Source: a virus. From it: 61,933 nucleotides of DNA. The notes under the pieces were generated by a model. The model worked only from the letters and a program-made list of their open reading frames with translations. It searched no databases and was not told the DNA's origin. The DNA is taken from positions 1-61,933 of IMG/VR virus record IMGVR_UViG_3300007508_000433, one strand, 5' to 3'. The position numbers were made by a program, and so were the translations under genes. Below are positions 34,254 to 42,071 of this stretch, in pieces (position 1 is the stretch's first letter; each line of letters starts with the position of its first letter).

Positions 34254-35157
34254 TAAACGTAGCGGCGACAAAATGCCGGAGTATGAGATTATACCTACGC
34301 CTTCAATTGGTCTGAATAGGGCTTTGGGCGGAGGCTTGTATACAGGGATGACACATTTGCTGTGGGGGACACCTTCAGCGGGTAAGACGACTTTGTGTTA
34401 TCACATTTTAGCGCAGGCTCAGAGGATGGGGTATAGACCTGTCGTTATTGATTCTGAGTTTTCGTATAAGGAGGAGTATGCCGAGCAGTGCGGGGTGGAT
34501 ATCAGTGACCCCATTATAGTTCAGGGCACTGTGGTGGAGGACATATTGAAGGCCATCATGCCTATGTTGGAGAGTACAGATGAGAAGCACATCTTTCTTG
34601 TTGATTCTCTTTCTAATTTAATGAAAGATGAGTTTTATGGGAAGCCAGATGGCGGTAAGGCTATGGGTTTGGCCGCTCGTTCTCAGGGGTACTTCATACA
34701 GAAGTTGGTGAACTATCTTAATAAGGAACGCAACATCATGTTGTTTATTTCTCACCAGATGGTGGATCTGAGTGGCATGTATGCGGTGTTGCGTGGTAAG
34801 TATGGCAATACTGTTCACCACAATATGCATAACATAGTTAGGCTGTTCTTGTCGATGTCTCAAAGCGAGATGGAGCGGGATAATGCAAAGATGATCACTT
34901 CTCAGAAGGTGGCTTGGTCTATTGATAAGACGAAGCAGCGGGCGAGTATAGGCACTACAGGTCAGTATTATATTCTACCTCAGCGTGGTGGTATTGATAC
35001 TATTCGCGAGTTGATTGATATAGCTGTTGAGATGGATGTCATTGAGAGGCGTGGAGCTTGGTTCTACTATGGCGATGATAAGTGGAATGGTGCAGGCAAT
35101 ATTAACCTTTCTGATGTGCAGCATTCCGAGATTGTAGAGAAAGTTCTTGTAGGATGA
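34240..35157 (+). CDS. RecA-like recombinase/ATPase
   Basis: 305 aa, ATG with aggagg upstream, 14-base overlap with dnaE. Walker A 'WGTPSAGKTTLCYHIL', 'RPVVIDSEFSYKEEYAEQCG', Walker B 'HIFLVDSLSNLM', 'NIMLFISHQMVD'. Shorter and more RadA/UvsX-like than bacterial RecA. Expected to pair strands during repair and recombination-dependent replication, with the resolvases nearby. Confidence 0.85.
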   Translation: MLVVDKRSGDKMPEYEIIPTPSIGLNRALGGGLYTGMTHLLWGTPSAGKTTLCYHILAQAQRMGYRPVVIDSEFSYKEEYAEQCGVDISDPIIVQGTVVEDILKAIMPMLESTDEKHIFLVDSLSNLMKDEFYGKPDGGKAMGLAARSQGYFIQKLVNYLNKERNIMLFISHQMVDLSGMYAVLRGKYGNTVHHNMHNIVRLFLSMSQSEMERDNAKMITSQKVAWSIDKTKQRASIGTTGQYYILPQRGGIDTIRELIDIAVEMDVIERRGAWFYYGDDKWNGAGNINLSDVQHSEIVEKVLVG

Positions 35158-35453
35158 AGCGCACTGAGAGGCAGGAGATTAAGAAAGATGGCGCTAAGGC
35201 TGTCAAGAATTCTGGTCGTGGTCTAAAGAAGGGCGACGCTCAGTTGTTCAATTTTCTAGTAGACTATAAGCATTGCGGTAAGTCGTTTACTCTTTCTTTA
35301 AAAAATTGGCAGAAGCATGCGAAGGATTCTTGGAACGATAATTATCGCCACCCTTGTTTGAGCGTGGTTCTTGGTGAGGATAGTGAGCGTAAGCTTGCGG
35401 TGATAGAGTGGTCCGTGTTTAAAGAACTAGTGGAAGGAAGCGACTATGAGTAG
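35154..35453 (+). CDS. PD-(D/E)XK resolvase-like nuclease
   Basis: 99 aa, ATGA overlap with the RecA-like gene. The core reads 'NSGRGLKKGDAQLFNFLVDYK', i.e. the GD...(D)-x-K metal-binding pattern of small Holliday-junction resolvase-like nucleases, followed by 'SFTLSLKNWQKHAKD' and 'LAVIEWSVFKELVEG'. Small proteins of this build occur in actinophage replication modules. Activity is inferred. Confidence 0.55.
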   Translation: MKRTERQEIKKDGAKAVKNSGRGLKKGDAQLFNFLVDYKHCGKSFTLSLKNWQKHAKDSWNDNYRHPCLSVVLGEDSERKLAVIEWSVFKELVEGSDYE

Positions 35454-35766
35454 AGACATCATCGTGTCTGTTGAGAGCCTACAGACGGCTATGGGCGATA
35501 AGGCTGAGGAGTTTATCGCTGTGATGAGGATTGTGGAGGATATTATTGCTAATCCTAATCATTATCACGGCATTCAGGCTGCTAAAACTGCGGCTACTTT
35601 GGCGGCGTATAGAACAAAGGTAATTATTATGGCTCAAGCTTATAAAAGAAATTCCACAATTATGTCCAATAATGACAAGATTTCTAAAGACATATGGTAT
35701 ACTCTACATGAAGCACTTGAGGAGAATATTAATACCCTCAAGCTTCTGGCTAGGAGTAGTTCGTGA
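35446..35766 (+). CDS. Helical hypothetical protein
   Basis: 106 aa, ATG overlapping the previous gene by 8 bases. Fully helical ('DKAEEFIAVMRIVEDIIANP', 'GIQAAKTAATLAAYRTKVII', 'TLHEALEENINTLKLLARS'). It lies between two nuclease genes and may be an accessory subunit; no family recognised. Confidence 0.65.
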   Translation: MSRDIIVSVESLQTAMGDKAEEFIAVMRIVEDIIANPNHYHGIQAAKTAATLAAYRTKVIIMAQAYKRNSTIMSNNDKISKDIWYTLHEALEENINTLKLLARSSS

Positions 35767-36494
35767 AGTCCCTTAATATGCTCAAGAGTGTGGAAGAGCC
35801 TGTTGGGGAGGTAGCGGTTTCTCTTGAGGAGGGTTTTTCAAAGGCAGTAGATGAGCATCTCAGGGTCAAGAATGAACGTGACTTTAAACGAGTGGATGGG
35901 TTTCATCCAAGTTATACAAATCAGTGTTCTCGATATTGGGTGTATTTGTTTCGTGGTGTACCTGTAGTTCCCACGTTTACTGGTCACACTTATCGTATAT
36001 TTGATAATGGTCATGCTGTGCATGATCGTTTGTATGGGTATTTTAGAGATATGGGTATTCTTGTTGCTGAGGAGATTTCTGTCCAGCATGATGATCCCCC
36101 GATTGTTGGCACCGCTGATGGTGTTATGAATTGGGAGGGTGAGAAGCTAATAGAGCTGAAGTCTATTTCGCAGGAGGGCTTTCATTATAGGCAGGTGCAT
36201 AATAAGCCTAAGGATGATCATTATCGTCAGGCTCAGGTCTATATGAGATGTTTGGGGTTTAATGAGGGTTTGGTCATCTATGAGAACAAGAATAACCAGA
36301 GATTGCTGCCTTTGTTGATTCAGCGGGATGATAAGTTTGTTGATAGGGTTTTCAAGAAGTGGCGTAAGTGGCATCAAGCTTTCTTGGATGATGTGTTGCC
36401 TGTGAGACCTTACAAGATTACTTCTCCAAAATGCCAGAATTGCGATGTTAAATCTTTTTGTTGGAGTGACGATGACGAAGGAGTCAAACTGTAA
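35763..36494 (+). CDS. Cas4/RecB-like Fe-S exonuclease
   Basis: 243 aa from GTG 35763. PD-(D/E)XK core: 'VGTADGVMNWEGEKLIELKS' (D...E-x-K) and 'HYRQAQVYMRCLGF'. One upstream Cys ('YTNQCSRYW') plus three near the C-terminus ('KCQNCDVKSFCW') give the four-Cys Fe-S site typical of Cas4-family nucleases. Phage relatives process DNA ends for recombination; no CRISPR genes are nearby. Confidence 0.8.
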   Translation: MKSLNMLKSVEEPVGEVAVSLEEGFSKAVDEHLRVKNERDFKRVDGFHPSYTNQCSRYWVYLFRGVPVVPTFTGHTYRIFDNGHAVHDRLYGYFRDMGILVAEEISVQHDDPPIVGTADGVMNWEGEKLIELKSISQEGFHYRQVHNKPKDDHYRQAQVYMRCLGFNEGLVIYENKNNQRLLPLLIQRDDKFVDRVFKKWRKWHQAFLDDVLPVRPYKITSPKCQNCDVKSFCWSDDDEGVKL

Positions 36495-36786
36495 GTCTTG
36501 TGCCAACCCGGATTGTGGTAAGTCGTTTGTACCTAAGGTGTATAATGCTATTTATTGCGGTGCCGAGTGTCGTAAGGTTATTACAAACAAAAAAGTACTG
36601 CAGAGGTACTATGAAAAGAAGGAAAGACGTAATTCACGCAGGGTGTGTCTCACCAAGAAGTGTGGCACTGTCTTGTCTCGATACAATGAGGAAGATATTT
36701 GTGAACAATGCAAGCGTGAGCGCTTTATTCAGAGGCTGGTCGGCTGGGGCTGGAGTGAGTACAAACTGCGTCGTGAGTGTGAATGA
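36472..36786 (+). CDS. Zinc-finger protein
   Basis: 104 aa from ATG 36472 (ttggag upstream), overlapping the nuclease by 23 bases. Two Cys clusters: 'CKSCANPDCGKSF...YCGAEC' and 'CLTKKCGTVL...ICEQC', a double zinc-ribbon. The helical end is basic. The N-terminal finger resembles that of the metallophosphoesterase at 23979. Likely DNA- or protein-binding. Confidence 0.7.
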   Translation: MTKESNCKSCANPDCGKSFVPKVYNAIYCGAECRKVITNKKVLQRYYEKKERRNSRRVCLTKKCGTVLSRYNEEDICEQCKRERFIQRLVGWGWSEYKLRRECE

Positions 36787-37385
36787 GAGCGCTGGCTGCT
36801 TTGAAGAGTGTTAAAATTCTTGGGATAGATCCTTCTACTCGTTCGTTGGCTTGGGCGGTGTGTACGCTTGACGGCTCTGGTGATGTGATCCTTGGTGAGA
36901 CTGGCAAGATTGATTTGCCTCACAAGCAGGGCATGGAGTTGAAGGTCAATGCGGTGGTTGATAACCTGCCGGGTGTGATTGAGTCCATTAAGCCAGATTT
37001 TGTATATATCGAACAGACTGTCTATATACAGAACTATCAGACAAGTCGCGATCTGTCTTATGTGGTTGGCGCTTCTATGGCAACCTCAGCGCTTAGCGGT
37101 GTGCATGTTCGTGAGGCTAGTCCTCTGGTGTGGAAGGTCGGCATTGGATACAAGAAGGTTATGAAGGCAGATATCGCCAAGTGGGCTGCTGAGACTTCAG
37201 AGAAGGAGGCGAAGAAGCGGGCAATGCATGAGCGCAAGCACCGTGTCAGGGAAATTCTATCGGACCAGTTTTCCGGCGACCTTTTGGATGATGAGAGGTA
37301 TGACCACGATGTCATTGACGCTATCGGTATCGCATTGTGGGGCTGCCAGAAACAGGATGAGCGAAATCGCGATGGGATTGAGTAA
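36783..37385 (+). CDS. RuvC-like Holliday junction resolvase
   Basis: 200 aa, ATGA overlap. RNase H-fold acidic residues: 'KILGIDPSTRSLAWAV' (D), 'PDFVYIEQTVY' (E), 'DHDVIDAIGIALW' (H/D/D). The lysine-rich insert 'KKRAMHERKHRVREIL' is unusual. Resolves branched intermediates before packaging. Confidence 0.85.
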   Translation: MRALAALKSVKILGIDPSTRSLAWAVCTLDGSGDVILGETGKIDLPHKQGMELKVNAVVDNLPGVIESIKPDFVYIEQTVYIQNYQTSRDLSYVVGASMATSALSGVHVREASPLVWKVGIGYKKVMKADIAKWAAETSEKEAKKRAMHERKHRVREILSDQFSGDLLDDERYDHDVIDAIGIALWGCQKQDERNRDGIE

Positions 37386-37399
37386 TTCGCCAATGATCG

Positions 37400-37408
37400 T
37401 GGTAGACT
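37400..37408 (+). promoter_or_regulatory. Extended -10 promoter candidate TGGTAGACT
   Basis: Same nine bases as at 3307-3315, placed 20 bases before ATG 37428, with aggagga between. TTGAGT lies 19 bases upstream of TAGACT. Only one of a few gaps in this operon. Confidence 0.5.
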
Positions 37409-37427
37409 CCCATAGGAGGATTTTCTG

Positions 37428-37727
37428 ATGGCTAGCATGGTTCCATATAAGGATAAGCAGTGGCTTTATGAGCATTATGTCAAAAAGCGCATGAAGCTGA
37501 CTGACATCTGTAAGTTGTTGAAGCAGTCACACAATATTGATGTGACACCTCAGGCCCTGTACAACTGGGCTAAGAAGTATGATCTGTTAAGGTTTAGGGG
37601 CAAGGGGCGCACATTGAAGGGCGTGTCTCAGAGGAGGCCGAAGAGTCCGATGCAGGATCGGGTGGAGAAGATGAAGAGGGTGCGTGCAAAAGAGATGAGA
37701 GCACGCAAGAAGGGCAGAAAGAGATGA
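37428..37727 (+). CDS. HTH DNA-binding protein, basic
   Basis: 99 aa, taggagga upstream. A helix-turn-helix of resolvase/transposase type: 'KLTDICKLLKQSHNIDVTPQ', 'ALYNWAKKYDLL'. The C-terminal half is extremely basic (runs of Arg and Lys, 'KEMRARKKGRKR'). A small regulator or nucleoid-like protein. Confidence 0.7.
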   Translation: MASMVPYKDKQWLYEHYVKKRMKLTDICKLLKQSHNIDVTPQALYNWAKKYDLLRFRGKGRTLKGVSQRRPKSPMQDRVEKMKRVRAKEMRARKKGRKR

Positions 37728-38509
37728 AGAGAAGGGAGATTCATTCTAAGGATCTTGGCACGTTTGTTAGTTTGGATATGGTGTATAACAAGGTCCGCAT
37801 CTTTCAGTCTCGCCATAATGAGACTGAGTTTGGTTGTGTGAATTCAGGCAAGTGCTGTAAGGTGGGTTTGAAGATTCATATGACTGAGGCGGCGTATATC
37901 GCTTTCCGTATGCGTCAGGAGTATTATCTAATCATGGAGGATCGTGGTGAGGATGCTGCAACTGAGTGGATGAATGGCAAGATTGATCAACTGCTTGGTG
38001 CCATGTATGATTCTTCTTGGAATTGGGATGAGCAGACTGTTGATGGTTACTGTGCTTTTTGGGATGACGGGTGTACGATTTACGGTTATCGTCCTTTGGT
38101 CTGTCGTGCTTATGGCACTCTAACGGAGGTTGACGAGTTTTGTCCAAGGAAGCGGAATGACTATAATACGATTGAGCATTTTGCCGGTGAGGGTGTTGAG
38201 AGAGTCGTTCAGGAGTTCCAACTGCTTCTAAAGAAGTACGGCGAGGATAATGGGTCCAACATTGAGTATGATGCTGTGGTGTATATGCCTTTGGGGGTTT
38301 TGAGTTTCATTCTTGATGAGACAGAGCTTGAGGAGTTGTATCAGCAAACTAGCGAGAAGATGTGGGAGGGCTTTGAGGGCTGGTTCAACTATCAGTCTCG
38401 TTTTACTCGTCTGCATGGGCTGCATGAGGATTTTATTATGCAGGAGGCTAAGTTGCGTGGTGCGGTTGATAGTGATGGAAGCATACTAGAAAGGATTAGT
38501 GATGAGTAG
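37724..38509 (+). CDS. YkgJ-like CxxCxxCC-family protein
   Basis: 261 aa, ATGA overlap. Cys motifs 'GCVNSGKCCKVGL' and 'GYCAFWDDGCTIYGYRPLVC', then 'DEFCPRK', match the YkgJ family of putative zinc or iron-sulfur cluster proteins. Their biochemistry is unsettled; some neighbours of the family act in oxidative or Fe-S modification. Long helical C-terminus. Confidence 0.75.
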   Translation: MKRREIHSKDLGTFVSLDMVYNKVRIFQSRHNETEFGCVNSGKCCKVGLKIHMTEAAYIAFRMRQEYYLIMEDRGEDAATEWMNGKIDQLLGAMYDSSWNWDEQTVDGYCAFWDDGCTIYGYRPLVCRAYGTLTEVDEFCPRKRNDYNTIEHFAGEGVERVVQEFQLLLKKYGEDNGSNIEYDAVVYMPLGVLSFILDETELEELYQQTSEKMWEGFEGWFNYQSRFTRLHGLHEDFIMQEAKLRGAVDSDGSILERISDE

Positions 38510-38810
38510 ACATAACGGACACCCAATGTTTTTGAAGATCCTAAAGGATATGTCGGATCTTCATAAGAAGAAGGGTGCTGACTATGGTGTTGATGAGGAC
38601 ATATTTTTAAACATTAGGCAGTCTGCTGAGTGGGGCGTGCAGCCTTGGGTTGGCGCTATGGTTCGTGCTGGCGATAAGGTGGTGCGTTTGAAGTCTGCTG
38701 CTGCTGGTAATCATTTGGAGAATGAGTCTGTTGAGGATTCGTTCATGGATTTGGCTTGCTATGCTATTATAGGTTTGGTCCTATACAGGGAGGGCTTAAT
38801 CAATGATTGA
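38502..38810 (+). CDS. DUF1599-like protein (nucleotide-modification associated)
   Basis: 102 aa from ATG 38502, overlapping the previous stop. 'DLHKKKGADYGVDED', 'RAGDKVVRLKS' and 'NESVEDSFMDLACYAIIGLV' follow the pattern of DUF1599, a family with all-alpha NTP-pyrophosphohydrolase-like features found in phages. Might hydrolyse or bind a nucleotide. Confidence 0.6.
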   Translation: MSRHNGHPMFLKILKDMSDLHKKKGADYGVDEDIFLNIRQSAEWGVQPWVGAMVRAGDKVVRLKSAAAGNHLENESVEDSFMDLACYAIIGLVLYREGLIND

Positions 38811-38976
38811 TGATTGTCCACGTTGTAGCGATGAGGGTATCATTGTGTACCTTGAAGGAGCGGAGGAGGAGTCGTATAGGATAGTCGTTCCTTGGACTCT
38901 CATTGAGGAGACTATCTCCACGTTCGTCAGGGAGGCCGTAGAGGGCGCGAGTGAAGGTCCCTCCGATGAGTCGTGA
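38803..38976 (+). CDS. 57-aa CPRC protein
   Basis: ATG 38803 overlaps the previous gene by 8 bases. Starts 'MIDDCPRCSDEGIIVYLEGA' with one CxxC, acidic throughout. It overlaps the IMPDH-like gene by 26 bases. Function unknown. Confidence 0.55.
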   Translation: MIDDCPRCSDEGIIVYLEGAEEESYRIVVPWTLIEETISTFVREAVEGASEGPSDES

Positions 38977-39976
38977 GTATCTTAGTTTTGATGATGTCTT
39001 AATTGAGCCTCAGCATTCTGCTGTGCGTAGCCGGAGTGATGTTAGCCTTAAGACAAAACTGTATGATGGGTTTGAGTTGGATCTCCCCATTATTGCTTCT
39101 AATATGGATACTGTGTGTGAGTTGGATATGGCGATTGCGATGTCTGAGCTTGGCGGCTTGGGTGTGATTCATCGCAACTTGATTCATGCCACGCGTATTC
39201 ATTGTATACGCCAGTTAACGAGCATGGGTTTGGCTTCTGCTGTGGCTATGGGTGTTAACGAATTGCGTCTTTCTCCTGTGAGGCGGTATATTGAGGAGGG
39301 TGTCCGGTACATTGTGTTGGATATTGCTCATGGAGATTCTGTTCATGCTTTAAAGGCTGTGGAACAATTGAGGAGCATGTCTGATAAGCACGGCGGGGCT
39401 GTTTGTATCATTGGTGGCAATGTGGCTACTCCTGATGCTGTTGGCCGTATGGCTGATGCTGGTGCTCATTGTGTCAAGGTGGGGATCGGCCCGGGCGCAG
39501 CATGCTTGACGAGGATTAACACAGGGGTGGGTATACCTCAGCTGTCTGCCATTCTTGAGTGTTCTCATGCCGCAGATTTGCATGGCGTGGGGTGTATTGC
39601 TGATGGTGGTATGAAGACTCCGGGTGATATTGCTAAGGCTTTGGCTGCTGGTGCCGATGCTGTAATGCTTGGTGGAATGTTGGCTGGCACGTTTGAGTCT
39701 CCGGGTGATGTTGTGGATATTGATGGCGAAAAGTTTAAAACTTACCGAGGAATGGCATCGAATGGTGCGGGATCCATGTATATTGAGGGTGCTGAGGGTT
39801 TTGTTAAGTATAGCGGCAAGGCTGGGGATGTAGTAAACGATATTTCTGACGGTTTGCGTAGCGCTTTTTCATATGTTGGGGCTAGTGACATGGCCGAGTA
39901 CCACTCAAAAGCCCTTTTTGTGCGCATTTCTACGGCATCTATCCTCGAAAACGGCGCTCACGGTACTATTACATGA
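38951..39976 (+). CDS. IMP dehydrogenase/GMP reductase-like enzyme
   Basis: 341 aa from GTG 38951 (ATG 38966 also possible). TIM-barrel with '[20 protein letters not shown]', '[12 protein letters not shown]', active-site loop '[20 protein letters not shown]', phosphate site '[20 protein letters not shown]', 'VMLGGMLAG' and 'YRGMAS'. CBS domains are absent and the length is that of GMP reductases, but features of both branches occur. Either would shift purine supply for phage DNA synthesis. Confidence 0.85.
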   Translation: MKVPPMSREYLSFDDVLIEPQHSAVRSRSDVSLKTKLYDGFELDLPIIASNMDTVCELDMAIAMSELGGLGVIHRNLIHATRIHCIRQLTSMGLASAVAMGVNELRLSPVRRYIEEGVRYIVLDIAHGDSVHALKAVEQLRSMSDKHGGAVCIIGGNVATPDAVGRMADAGAHCVKVGIGPGAACLTRINTGVGIPQLSAILECSHAADLHGVGCIADGGMKTPGDIAKALAAGADAVMLGGMLAGTFESPGDVVDIDGEKFKTYRGMASNGAGSMYIEGAEGFVKYSGKAGDVVNDISDGLRSAFSYVGASDMAEYHSKALFVRISTASILENGAHGTIT

Positions 39977-40258
39977 TTGCGCTAAAACACCCCCTTTCTG
40001 AATTGCTCTCAGACCGCCGTAGAGCCCGTCTGAGGGCCTCTGGGGGCGTTTGTGTATAGTCCCCCACAAGCACCCTGTGAGGCCCGTAGAGAGGCTCCTA
40101 GGGGCCTTAGAGAGCAATCTAGAGAGGCTACCCCTGTCCCCGAGAAGGGTGGCGGTCTGGATGTGGAAAGAAAAAAATAAAAATATCCCCAAATGTAGCA
40201 TGATGGGGCGCTAAATGGGGTATAATGGATGCCAAGAGAAGCCTAAGGAGGCATTGAC
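39977..40258 (+). ncRNA. Structured intergenic region, ncRNA candidate
   Basis: A 282-base gap without a credible gene. 39990-40160 is GC-rich and full of inverted repeats: ATTGCTCTC (40002-40010) with GAGAGCAAT (40110-40118), CAGACCGCC (40010-40018) with GGCGGTCTG (40151-40159), TGGGGG (40041-40046) with CCCCCA (40061-40066), and direct TAGAGAGGCT copies near 40087 and 40120. The first two pairings interlock, giving a pseudoknot or two alternative folds. It ends in an A-rich tract and a TATAAT box. Could be an ncRNA, origin or packaging site. Confidence 0.5.
40218..40230 (+). promoter_or_regulatory. TATAAT promoter box before 40259
   Basis: GGGTATAATGGAT identical to 22877-22889; TATAAT at 40221-40226, no good -35. 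Would give a short leader with aaggagg before ATG 40259. Confidence 0.55.
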
Positions 40259-41284
40259 ATGACAGGTTGGGAATTTCCAACAGCAACAATTGAACTTGAT
40301 CAGCTTATGGGTGACCTTGGAAGCATTTCTAAGAACACTAAGCATCTTGAGTTTGAACTTGGCCGGTCTAAGTACCATGCCAAGACGAATACTATTACAA
40401 CACCAAATGATGAGAGCATTACGTTAACAGGCAGTAGTTTTACACAACTGTGCAATCTTATCGACGTTCCTGCTAGCTATGCGGGAAGGATGCCGGACAC
40501 TTTGACCGATTTTACAGTTAATTACTTACTGACAGAGGGGCCTAGGCGCCCATACAACGCACTTGTGGACGATAAGGGGGTCGCTAGGTCTCTTATGCGC
40601 CCAGATTTGCCATATGTGCCACATGATGCTCTCTTGGGGGCAATTGTGGACTCGTTTGATGGTGAAGCACCCTTTGTTCACCGTTGGGGAGTCAATGATG
40701 GCAAATTTAACATCCAATTGCGCTCCCCTGAGTTGACATTTGAAGATCCCGGCGGTTCTGTGCTGTTTGGTGGTGTATCTGCCACATATGATGACAGTTG
40801 GAAGACAGCGCCAGTGTTTAAGACGTTCCTAAACCGGCTGGTTTGCGATAATGGAGCATCTGTAAACATTGATGGACGTAAATTTAGAGTAAATGGCTAT
40901 AGTTCTGATGGAGTTCTTGCTCAGGCGAGCGAATTCTCGTCCTTGGCCCTAGATCAGGTCAAGCAGATGGTAGATGGACTCATGGCTATGCAGCAAGACA
41001 AGATTCGTAACGCTGAATCTGCTGTTCGCAATATGTGTGTTCAGTACAGGCTGCCTAATAAGATTAGGGACTTGCTGATACGCTACTTGACAGATGAAGG
41101 CTATTTGGCTACTGTCTCTGATGGTATACCGTCTACAATGTATGATATTGTTAACCTTTTCACATATGTTGGCACTCACGACTTTACAATTTCTGCAGAG
41201 TACCGTGATCTGCTGTGTGAGATTGGTGGCGGTGCAATGTTTGCCCACGATGCAACATGCGAGTCGTGCGGTAGTAGAGTCTAA
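40259..41284 (+). CDS. DUF932-like phage protein
   Basis: 341 aa with aaggagg upstream. 'SITLTGSSFTQLCNLIDVPASY', 'RPYNALVDDKGVARSLM', 'SVLFGGVSATYDDSWKTAPV', 'RLVCDNGASV' are in the order seen in DUF932 (phage/plasmid TIGR03299-like) proteins, which are abundant in phages and plasmids and of unknown function. The end carries CESCG. It is alone with its own promoter. Confidence 0.6.
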   Translation: MTGWEFPTATIELDQLMGDLGSISKNTKHLEFELGRSKYHAKTNTITTPNDESITLTGSSFTQLCNLIDVPASYAGRMPDTLTDFTVNYLLTEGPRRPYNALVDDKGVARSLMRPDLPYVPHDALLGAIVDSFDGEAPFVHRWGVNDGKFNIQLRSPELTFEDPGGSVLFGGVSATYDDSWKTAPVFKTFLNRLVCDNGASVNIDGRKFRVNGYSSDGVLAQASEFSSLALDQVKQMVDGLMAMQQDKIRNAESAVRNMCVQYRLPNKIRDLLIRYLTDEGYLATVSDGIPSTMYDIVNLFTYVGTHDFTISAEYRDLLCEIGGGAMFAHDATCESCGSRV

Positions 41285-41285
41285 T

Positions 41286-41341
41286 AAAAGGAGGCGCTGT
41301 GTGCTGGCCTGAACGAGTCAGCACACAGCAACGTTTTAATG
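41286..41341 (+). promoter_or_regulatory. Shine-Dalgarno separated from ATG by a perfect hairpin
   Basis: AAAAGGAGG (41286-41294) is followed by a perfect 11-bp stem, GCTGTGTGCTG (41296-41306) with CAGCACACAGC (41319-41329), loop 12 bases, then nine bases to ATG 41339. Folding places the Shine-Dalgarno ten bases from the ATG, as known for T4 gene 38. No other ribosome site is near this ATG. It could also act as a weak terminator (TTTT follows). Confidence 0.65.
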
Positions 41342-41980
41342 TCTGAGGAGATAGAAACTACTAGTAGCCAGCATACTATCGTTGATGAGTTAAACGATAT
41401 CGAAGAAGCCGGTCTGTTATCGGTTAAGGGCTACAAGGTGTCTGAGATAGCCACTGTGATGGACATCTCGCCACAGCGTGTAAGAAAACACGTTAATGAT
41501 TACAAGAGTCTTATCGACAAGAGGGCTCAAGATGATCCTTATTTTCTAGAGAAGGTGCAGTACAACACACTGCGTGCTCTAGAGGAGTTTGAACAGGTCT
41601 CTAAGGAGGCTTGGGAGACTGTGACCATAGCTACCGATCATGGTATGATCTCTGCGAGAGTTCAGGCATTAAAACTGGCTTCTGATGTTGCCTCTAAGAA
41701 GGCACAATTACATCATTTGCTTGGTGGGAACAACGCTGATGTAGAATATGTTGCAAGAATGCAGCGGGCGGAGTCTGTCAATCAGATTCTGTCTAAGATC
41801 TTGCGCGATACGGTGTCTCAATTCCCTGAGATAGCTTCTCAGGTGAGAGGTGAGCTTGCATTGGCCTTTGAGCTAATGGAGGCAAGCGAGGAGTTTGAAG
41901 ACGCTATGGATGATCCTAACACCATTGATGCTGATATAGTGGAAGATGATGAAGATGAGGAGGAACCGGAAGGCTTGTAG
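41339..41980 (+). CDS. Probable small terminase subunit
   Basis: 213 aa. Helix-turn-helix near residues 30-60 ('GYKVSEIATVMDISPQRVRK'), long central helices (75-170: 'LRALEEFEQVSKEAWETV', 'RMQRAESVNQILSKILRD') and a very acidic tail ('DADIVEDDEDEEEPEG'). This build and its place directly before the large terminase indicate the DNA-recognition subunit. See the unusual translation start upstream. Confidence 0.7.
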   Translation: MSEEIETTSSQHTIVDELNDIEEAGLLSVKGYKVSEIATVMDISPQRVRKHVNDYKSLIDKRAQDDPYFLEKVQYNTLRALEEFEQVSKEAWETVTIATDHGMISARVQALKLASDVASKKAQLHHLLGGNNADVEYVARMQRAESVNQILSKILRDTVSQFPEIASQVRGELALAFELMEASEEFEDAMDDPNTIDADIVEDDEDEEEPEGL

Positions 41981-41995
41981 GGAACTACATGCGCC

Positions 41996-42053
41996 CTATA
42001 TAATGTCCTTTTTCTATTAAAGTCGTGGGGAAAGAAATCGACTCTATATAATG
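41996..42053 (+). promoter_or_regulatory. Tandem CTATATAATG boxes before the large terminase
   Basis: The ten bases CTATATAATG occur at 41996-42005 and again at 42044-42053, both containing TATAAT. They lie in the 91-base gap before TerL. Two start points or duplicated regulator sites are possible; -35 elements are poor. Confidence 0.5.
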
Positions 42054-42071
42054 GTCAAAACCGGATAAAAG

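Noticed and set aside
33186-34271. 361-codon minus-strand frame opposite dnaE
   Set aside because: It is fully antisense to conserved polymerase sequence, with basic low-complexity content and no homology I can see. Similar antisense frames at 20280-20987 and 10148-10656 were dropped for the same reason.
35763-36494. CRISPR adaptation role for the Cas4-like nuclease
   Set aside because: No cas1, cas2 or repeats nearby; context is RecA-like and resolvase genes, so end processing in recombination is the better reading.
40225-40257. Ten-codon leader peptide before 40259
   Set aside because: Its ATG overlaps the -10 box TATAATG, so it would lie at or before the transcription start.
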